DNA of 64,000 bases, from the NCBI GenBank assembly GCA_030041215.1, contig JASHOH010000136.1:124001-188000 (forward strand). The letters are read 5' to 3'. Within the stretch, counting starts at the first letter, position 1. Each line of letters starts with the position of its first letter. Positions 18,167-27,083 of the stretch are shown here, one piece after another. This stretch comes from Candidatus Sulfotelmatobacter sp. GTDB taxonomy: Bacteria; Acidobacteriota; Terriglobia; Terriglobales; Acidobacteriaceae. Made by a program: the position numbers and the translations under genes. Under the pieces are notes generated by a model. It saw only the letters and a program-made list of their open reading frames with translations. It did not search any database and was not told the origin of the DNA.

Positions 18167-18874
18167 TTATAACGTCTTAGCTTCAGCGACAGTACCCGGT
18201 TGGTACCTGTGCTTGCTCAGGTAGGCTGTCAGCGCTTTCGCCGCCTTGTTGCTGTTGCGTGCCAGCGTGATTACGCGGACCCAAAGCCAGGGACGGAGCG
18301 CGATGAAAATAACAAAGCTGGACGTCTTGAATCGTCCTTGTGCGTCGATGAAGCGATCCATCTCACACATTTCAAAGTTAAACCCATCAGAGATGACTTT
18401 TGTTGCGCGGAATTTGAGTCCCCGGGCACACGCTGCCGCGGCAACGGCAGTTGCCTCCATATCGACTGCGTGGGCGCCATAAGCCCGCGCGAGACTTGCC
18501 TTCTGCTTGGCGCCAGCGATGCTGCCAAAAGTAAGAAGCACGCGATTGCCAGGTTCAACTTCGATGCGGCTCCCGTCTCGCCCATCGATCACCGTGGAAG
18601 GCACAAGTATATCGCCGACGTGAAGGTCCGGCACAAGTGCTCCCGCAAAGCCAACCGAATGCAGCACCTCAGGATGGTACAGCGCAATAAGGGCTTCAGC
18701 TGCCCGGCGCGCTGGTTCGGCGCCGATTCCGCCACACACGATCACAAGATCGCCCTGCTCGTAGAAAGTGAACGTACGTCCTGCGTATTCTTTTTTCACC
18801 GCCCTGGCGTTCTTGAGGAGCGGCGTGACTTCGCGTTCGAGCGCGGCGATGATGGCGGTTTCAGGCATAGTCAT
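18167..18874 (-). CDS. hpnG: Adenosylhopane nucleosidase/phosphorylase HpnG
   Basis: About 235 residues of the purine nucleoside phosphorylase (MTA/SAH nucleosidase-like) fold. Hallmarks: IIAALEREVTPLLK at the N-terminus, HSVGFAGAL, and AVDMEATAVAAAA with the nucleoside-binding Glu, followed by the Asp of KVISDGFN. HpnG removes adenine from adenosylhopane, leading to ribosylhopane. The start at ATG 18874 overlaps the hpnA stop by 14 bases; ATG 18868 is equally possible. A longer reading from 18913 would overlap hpnA by 53 bases and is less likely. Confidence 0.9.
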   Translation of the reverse strand: MTMPETAIIAALEREVTPLLKNARAVKKEYAGRTFTFYEQGDLVIVCGGIGAEPARRAAEALIALYHPEVLHSVGFAGALVPDLHVGDILVPSTVIDGRDGSRIEVEPGNRVLLTFGSIAGAKQKASLARAYGAHAVDMEATAVAAAACARGLKFRATKVISDGFNFEMCEMDRFIDAQGRFKTSSFVIFIALRPWLWVRVITLARNSNKAAKALTAYLSKHRYQPGTVAEAKTL

Positions 18875-19847
18875 TTGCCCGGAACCATTCGACGGCGCGG
18901 CGCAGCGCGTCATCGACGGGGATTGTTTTCCAGCCCAGTTCGCGCTCGGCCTTGGCGGAACTAGCCCACATTTTCTTTTTGCCCATGCGCACAGTTTCGA
19001 TGGTAGCGCGCGGCTCGTGGCCGAGAATGCGTCCGGAAACGGTTTCGTCTACGGCAGCGGCGGCGTAGGCGACGAAGTACGGCAGCTTGATGGCGGGCGA
19101 GGGCAGGCCGGAGATCGCGGCCAGCTTGTCGAGAATTTGTTTGAGCGTGAGGTTTTCGCCGCCAAGAATGTATCGCTCGCCTGATCTTCCCTTCTCCAGC
19201 GCGGCAACGTGGCCGCGGGCACATTCGCGGACATCTACCAGATTCAGCCCTGTTTCAACATACGCCGGAAATTTTCGCTTCAGGAAATCGACCACGATGC
19301 GGCCGGTCGGAGTTGGCTTGATGTCGTACTCGCCGATGGGCGTCGTGGGATTGACGGTCACCACGCGCATTCCGCTGCGGCCGGCTTCGAGTGCAATCTG
19401 TTCGGCCATGAATTTCGAGCGCTTGTAGTGGCCGATCATGTCGGAGAGAGAAACGGGAGAATCTTCGTCGCCAGGTTGGCCGTTGCCGGTGAATCCGATG
19501 GTTGCGACGCTGGAGGTATAGACGACGTTCTTGATTCTGTTCTTGCGCGCGGCCGCGAGAATGGCGCGTGTGCCATCGATGTTCGAGCGGTACATTTCGT
19601 TTGGGTCGGTGACCCAGAGGCGGTAATCAGCAGCAACATGGAAAACTGTGTCGCAACCCGACATTGCTTTTTCAAGAGAAGCAGGATCGCGGAGGTCGCC
19701 GGTGGCGGTTTCGGCCTTGAGACCTTCGAGATTTTTCAAGTTGCTCGTCGGGCGGACCAGAAGGCGCAGGTTGGCGCCTTGGTCCGCGAGGGCGCGGGCT
19801 ACGTGGGAACCGAGGAACCCGGTGGCGCCAGTGAGGAAGATGGGCAT
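18861..19847 (-). CDS. hpnA: Hopanoid-associated NAD-dependent sugar epimerase HpnA
   Basis: 328 residues, extended short-chain dehydrogenase. N-terminal GATGFLGSHVARAL binds NAD(P); catalytic Ser near YTSSVATIG, and HYKRSKFMAE carries the YxxxK pair. The HpnA family accompanies hopanoid genes and is thought to act on the side chain or its sugar. An AGGGA lies 5-6 bases before the ATG. It directly follows the toxin-antitoxin genes and precedes hpnG with overlap. Confidence 0.92.
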   Translation of the reverse strand: MPIFLTGATGFLGSHVARALADQGANLRLLVRPTSNLKNLEGLKAETATGDLRDPASLEKAMSGCDTVFHVAADYRLWVTDPNEMYRSNIDGTRAILAAARKNRIKNVVYTSSVATIGFTGNGQPGDEDSPVSLSDMIGHYKRSKFMAEQIALEAGRSGMRVVTVNPTTPIGEYDIKPTPTGRIVVDFLKRKFPAYVETGLNLVDVRECARGHVAALEKGRSGERYILGGENLTLKQILDKLAAISGLPSPAIKLPYFVAYAAAAVDETVSGRILGHEPRATIETVRMGKKKMWASSAKAERELGWKTIPVDDALRRAVEWFRANDYA

Positions 19848-19853
19848 TGTTCC

Positions 19854-20216
19854 CTATGCGCCCGACCGAGCAGCAAAAGCTCTTTCCAGGCGGTCAAGAA
19901 CCGTCCGCCGTTTTCGCGGGTCTCGGGGCATGATTAGCGGGACAAAGTCGGCATCGATGGCATTTGCAATGCTTTGAACCCGCGATAGGGTTGCATTCCT
20001 GATGCGCCGATTGGAAAGATCGCGGGTGACGTTCCCACGAGGCATTCCCAGGGTGCGTGCCAAGTCGGCCAATTTCATATTGTTGCTTTCAAGCAGGTTA
20101 AGAACCTGCACCTCCAGCGCGAACTTCTTCCGCTCTGCCTCGTATGCCTGTCGAAATGATGGTCTCTCCATTTCCCGTTCAAACAGCGATGCAGCCTTAC
20201 TTCTGCTCTGACCCAT
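19854..20216 (-). CDS. HigA-like Xre-family antitoxin
   Basis: About 120 residues with a helix-turn-helix near the middle (MKLADLARTLGMPRGNVTRD, then LSNRRIRNATLSRVQSIAN), the DNA-binding fold of HigA antitoxins. ATG 20216 is chosen because AGGAA lies 7 bases upstream; this gives a 20-base overlap with the toxin stop. A longer in-frame start at 20300 lies inside the toxin gene. Toxin-first order is the HigBA arrangement, and the antitoxin usually represses the pair. Six bases separate it from hpnA, so hpnA may be read from the same transcript. Confidence 0.8.
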   Translation of the reverse strand: MGQSRSKAASLFEREMERPSFRQAYEAERKKFALEVQVLNLLESNNMKLADLARTLGMPRGNVTRDLSNRRIRNATLSRVQSIANAIDADFVPLIMPRDPRKRRTVLDRLERAFAARSGA

Positions 20217-20634
20217 AGTACGTTCCTGCCTTAATTCTCGTGAGGTAGTCTTTCTTCTTCGCAATTGTTGCCTTGATGTGCCGCTTTTCGCGCCGTCCAA
20301 CTTTCTGCGTCTGTTTCAAATATGTGTCACAGACAATGAACTTTTTGTTGGGCGCAAAGAACCCGAGATAACGGCCGTTAAATGGTTTGATCGCGTAAAT
20401 GCCCTCCGCTGCATCCTCTTCGTTGAACATCGTCTTTGGCAGCGGCTTACCCGGCGGATTGTCCGTCAGGTGCTCGACAATGTGGAACAGTCTCCGTTTT
20501 TCATCGTCCGAACGCTCGTTGTAAAAGTTCGCGGCGGGAATTTCTCCATCCGCGCTGAAGTAGAACTCGACCGTCAAATGCGATCCGGTCTTAACGACAT
20601 ACCGTGATGGATGGGGCGCGTGACCCAAAATCAT
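20197..20634 (-). CDS. RelE/HigB-like (phage Gp49-like) toxin
   Basis: 145 residues with a Gp49/HigB-type RelE fold: an early strand (LTVEFYFSADGE), a helix with EKRRLFHIVEHLTD, the strand pair EGIYAIKPFNGRYLGFFA and a basic C-terminus (QTQKVGRREKRHIKATIAKK) that in relatives cleaves mRNA on the ribosome. Its position with a HigA-like gene supports the call. It interrupts the otherwise hopanoid-only run between shc and hpnA. Confidence 0.78.
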   Translation of the reverse strand: MILGHAPHPSRYVVKTGSHLTVEFYFSADGEIPAANFYNERSDDEKRRLFHIVEHLTDNPPGKPLPKTMFNEEDAAEGIYAIKPFNGRYLGFFAPNKKFIVCDTYLKQTQKVGRREKRHIKATIAKKKDYLTRIKAGTYYGSEQK

Positions 20635-20749
20635 GTTATCACAAACGATAGCAGCGTCAAAGCCAAAGCGGAGCTTCGCCCCGGACAGCCGAGGGCGGCT
20701 GTCGCCACATGCTTATACTTGAAGGAAGCTAGCAGATCAGGTATCCGAT

Positions 20750-22717
20750 TTAGCCGCTCCCTTTTTCCATCACCTTCTGATACGTCGTCAGCGCCAGCAG
20801 CGGGAAGTACTGCCGATAGAGGTGATACTTCAGATAGAACACGCGGGGAAATCCGGTGCCGGTGAAGAATGGCTCGTCCCAGGAGCCGTCTTCTTTTTGT
20901 GTGCGCAACAGGTAGGCGATGCCGCGGGCCACGGAATCACTGCGCGTGTCACCGACGGCGAGCAGTCCCAGAATCGCCCATGCTGTTTGCGAGGGTGTGC
21001 TGTCGCCCACGCCGCGGAGGGTTGGGTCGTCATAGGAGCCGACGGTTTCGCCCCAGCCTCCATCGGAGTTCTGCACCATGCGCAGCCACTCGGCGGCCTG
21101 CTGGACCATCGGCTCGTGGCTGTCGACGCCGATTGCTTCGAGGCCGCGCAATACCAGCGCCGTGCCGTAGACGTAGTTCACGCCCCAGCGGCCGAACCAG
21201 CTGCCGTCGGGCTCCTGCTCGTCGCGAATAAATTGAATAGCGCGCTTTACGGCTGGATGATTCTGGTCGTATCCATAAGTCGCGAGCATCTCCAGAATGC
21301 GGCCCGTAATGTCGACCGTGGGCGGGTCGAGCATGGCGTTGTGGTCAGCGAACGGGATGTACTGAAAGACCATCTTGTCATTGTTCTTGTCGAACGACGC
21401 CCAGCCGCCGTTTTTGCACTGCATGGAGAAAATCCAGTCCATGGCCCGCTGCACGGATTCGCGCTGGTAGCGGCCATTGGGATGCTCGACGCGGCTCAGC
21501 GCCAGGCAAACCATCGCGCTGTCATCGACATCGGGATAAAACTCGTTGTTGAACTCAAAGTACCAGCCGCCCGGTTTACCCTTCTTGTTCTTGATCTGCC
21601 AGTCACCGGGATTGCGCACCTGTTTCTGCAAGATCCAGTCGGCACACTTGATCATGCGCGGATCGTTGGCGGACACTCCCGACTCAGCTAGCGCGAACAA
21701 GGCATAAGCAGTGTCCCACACCGGCGACATGCACGGCTGCATGCGGAACGTGTCTTTTTCTTCGATGCCCAGCTTTTCAAACTCATCCATCGCCCGAATG
21801 ACCTGCGGATCGTCGAGCGAATATCCCTGACAGCGCAGGGCGATAATGGCGTTCATCATCGAGGGATAAATTGCGCCCAAGCCATCGGACATCTCGAAGC
21901 GCTCCAGCATCCACTTCTCCGCCTTCTTCAGCGCGATCGAACGCAGCGGCCGGATGTGAACCCGCTCAAACCAGTGCGTCAGGCGATCGAAAACTAAAAA
22001 GAAGTTGCGCCAGGAAATCCGCTCTTTCGACCAGCGCAGATGCATGCGCGACTTCTGCATGCCGCCGACGAAGAGTTCTTCCACACCCATTTCGCGGGGA
22101 ATTTTCTTGAACGGCTTCTTGGCATAGCAAATCGAAAGCGGCACGAGGATTGCGCGCGACCACGAAGAAATTTCGTAGATGTTGAACCAGAACCAGTTGG
22201 GAAAGAGCACGATCTCGGGCGGGATGGCAGGAACGGCGTCGTAATCGTACTGGCCGAAGAAGCAGAGATAGATTTTGGTGAACGTGTTGACTTGGGTGAC
22301 TCCGCCCAGCTCAAGGATTTTCTTGCGAGCGCGCTGAAGAACCGGGTGATCGGCTTTATAGCCGGCAAGCTTAAGCCCGAAGTAGGCCTTTACCGAGGCG
22401 CTGATGTTCGAAGGTCCTGAGGCGTAAATGCTCCAGCCACCGTCTTCGTTCTGGTGACGGATGATCCAATTGGAGGCTTTCTGGAAGCGCTCCTGATTGC
22501 CTGTTCCCAAGAGCGAATGAAGGAGAATGTAATCAGATTCAAGCGTGGTGTCGGCCTCGAGTTCACCGCACCAGTAACCTTCTTCGTGCTGAAGTGACAA
22601 AAGGAATTTGCAGGCGGCATCGACCGCCGCGCCCGCACGGGTGCTTAGTTCGTCAATTTTGCCGAAACGAAGTTGAGGTTCGGATGTTATGTGGGAGTCG
22701 GGGGAGTTGGTGTCCAT
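20750..22717 (-). CDS. shc: Squalene-hopene cyclase
   Basis: About 655 residues, the usual length. The catalytic acid motif is D396-V-D-D399 in YPDVDDSAM; several QW repeats are present (NEDGGWS, KNGGWASF, EPDGSWFGRWG, NSDGGWGE, KEDGSWDEPFF). It cyclises squalene to hopene/hopanol at the inner membrane. ATG 22717 is chosen; an in-frame TTG at 22738 overlaps the ispH stop (TTGA) and would couple translation of the two. It is the core gene of the hopanoid cluster. Confidence 0.97.
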   Translation of the reverse strand: MDTNSPDSHITSEPQLRFGKIDELSTRAGAAVDAACKFLLSLQHEEGYWCGELEADTTLESDYILLHSLLGTGNQERFQKASNWIIRHQNEDGGWSIYASGPSNISASVKAYFGLKLAGYKADHPVLQRARKKILELGGVTQVNTFTKIYLCFFGQYDYDAVPAIPPEIVLFPNWFWFNIYEISSWSRAILVPLSICYAKKPFKKIPREMGVEELFVGGMQKSRMHLRWSKERISWRNFFLVFDRLTHWFERVHIRPLRSIALKKAEKWMLERFEMSDGLGAIYPSMMNAIIALRCQGYSLDDPQVIRAMDEFEKLGIEEKDTFRMQPCMSPVWDTAYALFALAESGVSANDPRMIKCADWILQKQVRNPGDWQIKNKKGKPGGWYFEFNNEFYPDVDDSAMVCLALSRVEHPNGRYQRESVQRAMDWIFSMQCKNGGWASFDKNNDKMVFQYIPFADHNAMLDPPTVDITGRILEMLATYGYDQNHPAVKRAIQFIRDEQEPDGSWFGRWGVNYVYGTALVLRGLEAIGVDSHEPMVQQAAEWLRMVQNSDGGWGETVGSYDDPTLRGVGDSTPSQTAWAILGLLAVGDTRSDSVARGIAYLLRTQKEDGSWDEPFFTGTGFPRVFYLKYHLYRQYFPLLALTTYQKVMEKGSG

Positions 22718-22734
22718 GAAATTTGGCGGCTCCG

Positions 22735-23715
22735 TCAATCTGCAGTCGCGCTGGCCGGAGCGGCGGCAATGGCCTCGACAATCTCCGGCGGCAGCCCGAA
22801 GCGCACGTTTTCCGGCATCACTTCGAGTTCCTGCACATTGTCAAAACCTTCTGTCGACAAAAACTTTATGGTCTCTTCTACCAGGCATTCGGGGGCGGAC
22901 GCGCCGGCGGTAAGCGCGATCGTGTTTACATTTTCCAGCCACGCGGAGTCGATGTCGTTGTAGCTGTCGATGAGATGCGCGTTCGTGCCCAGGTTGCGCG
23001 CCACTTCCACAAGACGGTTCGAATTCGAGCTGTTTTCTGAGCCGACAACCAGCAGCAGGTCGGATTCGGAAGCTACTTCCTTGACGGCAACCTGGCGGTT
23101 TTCGGTGGCGTAGCAGATATCCTGTGCGGCCGGTCCTTTGATGTTGGGAAACTTTTTCTTCAGCGCCGCGATGACATCTTTCGTTTCGTCGAGACTGAGC
23201 GTGGTTTGCGTGAGATAAGCGACGCGGTCGGGATCAGGCACCGTCAGGTCTCTTACCTGTTCGGGGTTGCCGACGACCTGGGTCACGAGCGGGGCCTCGC
23301 CGAGGGTTCCGATGACTTCATCGTGATCGTGGTGACCGATGAGAATGAGCGAATATCCTTCCTTGGCAAACTTCACCGCTTCGACGTGGACCTTAGTGAC
23401 CAGCGGGCAGGTCGCATCGATGACTCGCAGGCCGCGCCGCGCGCTATGCTCGCGCACTTCCGGAGAAACTCCGTGAGCGCTGTAGATGATGCGTTCGCCG
23501 TTGGGAACTTCGTCTTCGCTGTCAACAAAGATGGCGCCCTTGCGGCGCAGCTCATCAACGACAAAGCTGTTGTGAACGATCTCCTTGCGGACATAAATTG
23601 GCGGGCCAAAAGCTTCGAGTGCGATGCGAACCACGTCGATTGCCCGTACTACGCCTGCGCAAAAGCCGCGCGGTTTGAGCAAAAGCAGCTTCTTCGGCTG
23701 ATCCTTTGGTGACAC
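22735..23715 (-). CDS. ispH: 4-hydroxy-3-methylbut-2-enyl diphosphate reductase
   Basis: 326 residues with the three iron-sulfur Cys in PRGFCAGVVRA, DATCPLVTKVH and the later GASAPECLVEE region, plus the diphosphate-binding CYATENRQ and GSENSSNSNRL motifs. IspH makes IPP and DMAPP in the last MEP-pathway step. As first gene of the hopanoid cluster it likely boosts isoprenoid precursors for squalene; a second ispH elsewhere in the genome cannot be excluded. Confidence 0.96.
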   Translation of the reverse strand: MSPKDQPKKLLLLKPRGFCAGVVRAIDVVRIALEAFGPPIYVRKEIVHNSFVVDELRRKGAIFVDSEDEVPNGERIIYSAHGVSPEVREHSARRGLRVIDATCPLVTKVHVEAVKFAKEGYSLILIGHHDHDEVIGTLGEAPLVTQVVGNPEQVRDLTVPDPDRVAYLTQTTLSLDETKDVIAALKKKFPNIKGPAAQDICYATENRQVAVKEVASESDLLLVVGSENSSNSNRLVEVARNLGTNAHLIDSYNDIDSAWLENVNTIALTAGASAPECLVEETIKFLSTEGFDNVQELEVMPENVRFGLPPEIVEAIAAAPASATAD

Positions 23716-24031
23716 TCAATCTCCTGTTTTTACGGTCGCCCCAGTCCCATCTTAGGATGCACAATCCGGCAGGAAATGTGCACTTTTACCCTACATGAAT
23801 CCCACGGATCTGGTTATTAATAAGCTAACCCAAAGAATCTCGATGGTCAATGTAAGCGGCTGAGAGGGCGAGGATTAGCATGGAAAGGCAGGTTCTGGGC
23901 AGCGAACGGAAATCGAGCCCACAGCTCACTACGGCTACCCCGGAGCCACAAGAGGTGGTTGCCGCACCCACGCGGTGAGTCGTACCATAGCGCCGTCCGC
24001 GCCGCTTTCACTCGCGACGCAGGAGGGCCCG
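23716..24031. other. Divergent intergenic region, ispH / aminotransferase
   Basis: 316 bases that must contain the promoter of the hopanoid cluster (minus strand) and of the aminotransferase (plus strand). No gene is convincing; a 32-codon frame (23880-23978) with AGGA upstream is noted but not called. An AGGAGG at 24021-24026 belongs to the aminotransferase. Confidence 0.4.
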
Positions 24032-25339
24032 ATGCTCGACCGCCGTCATTTCTTATCGACTACCGCAACTGGACTTGGCGCGTCTCTTTCGCTGCAACAA
24101 AGCCTTTTCTCCCGCAAAAATTTTCTCGCGCAGTTAGAAACAATTCCGCCTTTGCCCGATCGCTCGCTCTACGACAAGAACGAAGACGCGTATTGGGCGG
24201 AGATGCGCAAGCAGTTTCTGATCCCGGAAGATGAGGTTTATCTGAATAACGGAACTGTGGGATCGAGTCCTGCGCCCGTGCTGCGCGCGGTGTTTGAGGG
24301 ATACGAGACGACTGAAAAGATGGACCAGCAGGATCCGGAAGATTATCCGATTTGGGGCTATGCGGCGTGGAACGAGTTTCGCGATCCCCTAGCCGAGTTT
24401 GTTGGCTGCACGCGCGACGAGCTGGCGCTCGTGCGCAACGCGACTGAGGCTAACAGCTACATTGCCAACGGGCTCGACATGAAGCCGGGTGATGAAGTGC
24501 TGATGACGGACCAGGAGCATCCGGGAGGCGAGCATCCGTGGAACCTGAAGGCCAAGCGCTATGGGATTGTGGTGAAGAAGATCACGCTGCCGCGTCCGGT
24601 GAAAGATGCAGGGCAGGTGCTGAACCTGTTTAACGACGGGATTGGGCCGAGGACAAAGGTGCTGTTCTTCAGCCACATCACAACGTTTTCTGGCGTGGTT
24701 TTGCCAGTGAAGGAGTTGTGCGCGCTGGCGCGGACGAAGGGGATTCTGTCGGCGGTGGACGGCGCGCACGTGCCCGGCATGATGCGGCTGAACGTGCGGG
24801 AGATTGGGTGCGATATGTATTCATCCAGTCCGCACAAGTGGCTGATGGCACCCAAAGGTTCGGGATTTCTGTATGTGCGTGACGAGGTGATCGACCGCGT
24901 GTGGAACACGATTGCGACCGAAGGCTGGGAAGAAACGAAGATTCGCGCGGAGAGATTTCAGCGCATCGGCAGCTCGAATGTGCCGGCTCTGTGGGGATTG
25001 CGAGCTTCGATCAAGCTGGCGAACGATATCGGGCTGGAGCGGATTGAGCGGCGCCATCGTGCGATGGCTGATTACATGTTGGCGGAGATGGCGAAGCGAG
25101 GAGCCGAGTCGTGGACGTCCCCTGATCCGGCCATGCGTTGTGCGATTGTGACCGTGAACGTGCCGGGCGTGCCGAGGATGGAGTTGGAGAACTGGCTGTG
25201 GAAGACGCATAAGATTCGGATTCGTGGCGGCGATCCGAATAAGCTACGGTTGTCGACACCGTATTATTTGCAGAGGAAGGATATTGAGAGGTTTTTGGCA
25301 GGGTTCGAGGAGTATAGGAAACTGCACAATTCGGCGTAA
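24032..25339 (+). CDS. Exported class V aminotransferase (isopenicillin N epimerase-like)
   Basis: 435 residues. The PLP Lys is K269 in SSSPHKWLMAPKGSG, and the cofactor-binding ATEANSY and DGAHVPG segments are present. The start at ATG 24032 follows AGGAGG closely and gives a twin-arginine-like leader, LDRRHFLSTTATGLGASLS, so folded export through Tat is likely. Isopenicillin N epimerase-like members act as epimerases, cysteine desulfurases or aminotransferases; the true substrate is unknown. Single gene, not coupled to a neighbour. Confidence 0.82.
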   Translation: MLDRRHFLSTTATGLGASLSLQQSLFSRKNFLAQLETIPPLPDRSLYDKNEDAYWAEMRKQFLIPEDEVYLNNGTVGSSPAPVLRAVFEGYETTEKMDQQDPEDYPIWGYAAWNEFRDPLAEFVGCTRDELALVRNATEANSYIANGLDMKPGDEVLMTDQEHPGGEHPWNLKAKRYGIVVKKITLPRPVKDAGQVLNLFNDGIGPRTKVLFFSHITTFSGVVLPVKELCALARTKGILSAVDGAHVPGMMRLNVREIGCDMYSSSPHKWLMAPKGSGFLYVRDEVIDRVWNTIATEGWEETKIRAERFQRIGSSNVPALWGLRASIKLANDIGLERIERRHRAMADYMLAEMAKRGAESWTSPDPAMRCAIVTVNVPGVPRMELENWLWKTHKIRIRGGDPNKLRLSTPYYLQRKDIERFLAGFEEYRKLHNSA

Positions 25340-25402
25340 AGCTGATCTAACGAAGACGCGGACAGGAGTGCCCGCGCCACACATGCATTGCTTCGCCAAC
25401 CG

Positions 25403-26923
25403 CTAGTCGTAGTATTCCAATCCCAAGTGGGTAATCAGTTCCTCGCCCTTCAAGTGCCGCAGGGTGTTCTTCAGCTTCATCAGTTGAATGAAGAGATCGT
25501 GCTCGGGATAGAGGCCGGGCGCAGTCATTGGCGACTTGAAGTAGAAGCTGAGCCACTCTTGAATCCCGATTCCTTTCAGTTCCGAGCAGCGCTGCGCGAG
25601 GTCCAACAGCAGAACGAGATCAAGAACGATCGGGGCGGCGAGTATGGAGTCGCGGCAGAGGAAGTCGACTTTAATCTGCATGGGATAGCCGAGCCAGCCG
25701 AAGATGTCGATGTTGTCCCACCCCTCTTTGTTGTCGCCGCGCGGCGGGTAATAGTTGATGCGGACCTTGTGGAACATTTTGCCGTAGAGGTCGGGATAGA
25801 GACTGGGCTGCAAGATGTGCTCGAGCACGCCTAGTTTTGACTCCTCCTTGGTTTTAAACGAGCCGGGATCGTCGAGGACTTCGCCGTCACGGTTGCCGAG
25901 GATGTTGGTGGAGTACCATCCGCTGAGGCCGAGCAGGCGCGCTTTGAACGCCGGGGCGAGAACGGTTTTCATGAGTGTTTGGCCAGTCTTAAAGTCCTTG
26001 CCGCAGATGGGGGCATCATTTTGCCGTGAGAGTTCGAGCATGGCGGGAATGTCAACTGTGAGATTTGGCGCGCCGTTGGCGAAGGGAATGCCTTCCTTTA
26101 GAGAGGCATAGGCGTAGATCATCGAGGGCGCGATCATTTCGTCGTTTTCGCGCAGCGCCTTCTCGAAGGACTTGACTGACTGGTGAGCCTCCGTGGGCTC
26201 GATGTAGGACTCCGTCGATGCGCACCACATCGTGATGAGGCGAGCGGCGCCAGTGGATTTCTTGAAGCTGCGAATATCGTCGCGGAGTTGCTCGGCGAGA
26301 TCCATTTTGTTTTTGCCCTTCTTCACATTGGGGCCGTCGATTTTCTTGACATAGTTGTGATCGAAGACGGCGGGGCGCGGAGTGATCTTCGACAGGAAGG
26401 GCTTGAGTTGATCGAGAAGGTACTGATCGAGGACGCCGGCGTTGGAAGCGGCCTCATACATGTTGTCTTCGAAGATATCCCACCCGGTGAAGACGAGATC
26501 ATCGAGAGCAGCAAGGGGGACAAATTCCTTGATTTTCGGCGAACGGCCGTCGGTGCGCTTGCCGAGCCGGACGGTGCCCATTTGCGTGAGCGAGCCGATC
26601 GGCTTAGCCAGGCCTTTGCGGATGGCTTCGACGCCGGCGACAAAGGTGGTGGCGACGGCACCCATGCCGGGAATCATGACCCCGAGTTTCCCCTTAGCCG
26701 GTTCAATTTGTGCTTTGGTGGCAGATTCTGTCACTCCTGTTGAGGCAGTTCTGCCACCTCCAGCCAGCTTGAGCACGCGGCTGGCCCGGACAGCATGCGT
26801 CATTGCGGTTTCGCGCTGCTCGTGCTGAAGTGCCGCCTTAGCGCTTGAAAACTGCTTGCGATGGCGGCGGCCGTCGGCGTCAGACCAATCAGCCATGTAG
26901 GCTCCGGGACGTTTCTGGTACAT
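25403..26923 (-). CDS. ino1: Inositol-3-phosphate synthase with integrase-like N-terminal extension
   Basis: 506 residues. The core (from about residue 80) has the NAD-binding GVMIPGMGAVATTF, the WCASTESYIEPTE motif, GKDFKTGQTLMKTVLAPAF with active-site Lys, and NILGNRDGEVL of myo-inositol-1-phosphate synthases (glucose-6-P to inositol-1-P). The first 40 residues (MYQKRPGAYMADWSDADGRR onward, then KQFSSAKAALQHEQRE) instead resemble the small beta-sheet arm-binding domain at the N-terminus of tyrosine recombinases. GGAAGG lies 6 bases before ATG 26923, so the extension is translated. Inositol supply for phospholipids or solutes is the likely role. Confidence 0.92.
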   Translation of the reverse strand: MYQKRPGAYMADWSDADGRRHRKQFSSAKAALQHEQRETAMTHAVRASRVLKLAGGGRTASTGVTESATKAQIEPAKGKLGVMIPGMGAVATTFVAGVEAIRKGLAKPIGSLTQMGTVRLGKRTDGRSPKIKEFVPLAALDDLVFTGWDIFEDNMYEAASNAGVLDQYLLDQLKPFLSKITPRPAVFDHNYVKKIDGPNVKKGKNKMDLAEQLRDDIRSFKKSTGAARLITMWCASTESYIEPTEAHQSVKSFEKALRENDEMIAPSMIYAYASLKEGIPFANGAPNLTVDIPAMLELSRQNDAPICGKDFKTGQTLMKTVLAPAFKARLLGLSGWYSTNILGNRDGEVLDDPGSFKTKEESKLGVLEHILQPSLYPDLYGKMFHKVRINYYPPRGDNKEGWDNIDIFGWLGYPMQIKVDFLCRDSILAAPIVLDLVLLLDLAQRCSELKGIGIQEWLSFYFKSPMTAPGLYPEHDLFIQLMKLKNTLRHLKGEELITHLGLEYYD

Positions 26924-27083
26924 AAGCAACCTTCCTTGGTGACAATCTTTGCTACCAAATTAGCCACCTGTATTGTCTCGCGAATAAGCCGCCGGCAGCA
27001 ACTAAAAGCAGCGGAACGCCCTTCGCGTGGAGATCCCCAGGAAATCGAGAGGGCCCCGCAAACGTTCGTTCAGGAGGACATGC

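Noticed and set aside
23850-23870. GGCTGAGAGGGCGAGG, resembling part of a TPP riboswitch
   Set aside because: The second thi-box half (CTGATCTGGATAATGCC-like) is missing and the downstream gene is not in thiamine metabolism.
23880-23978. 32-codon frame with AGGA upstream
   Set aside because: Low-complexity product and no similarity; too short to support.
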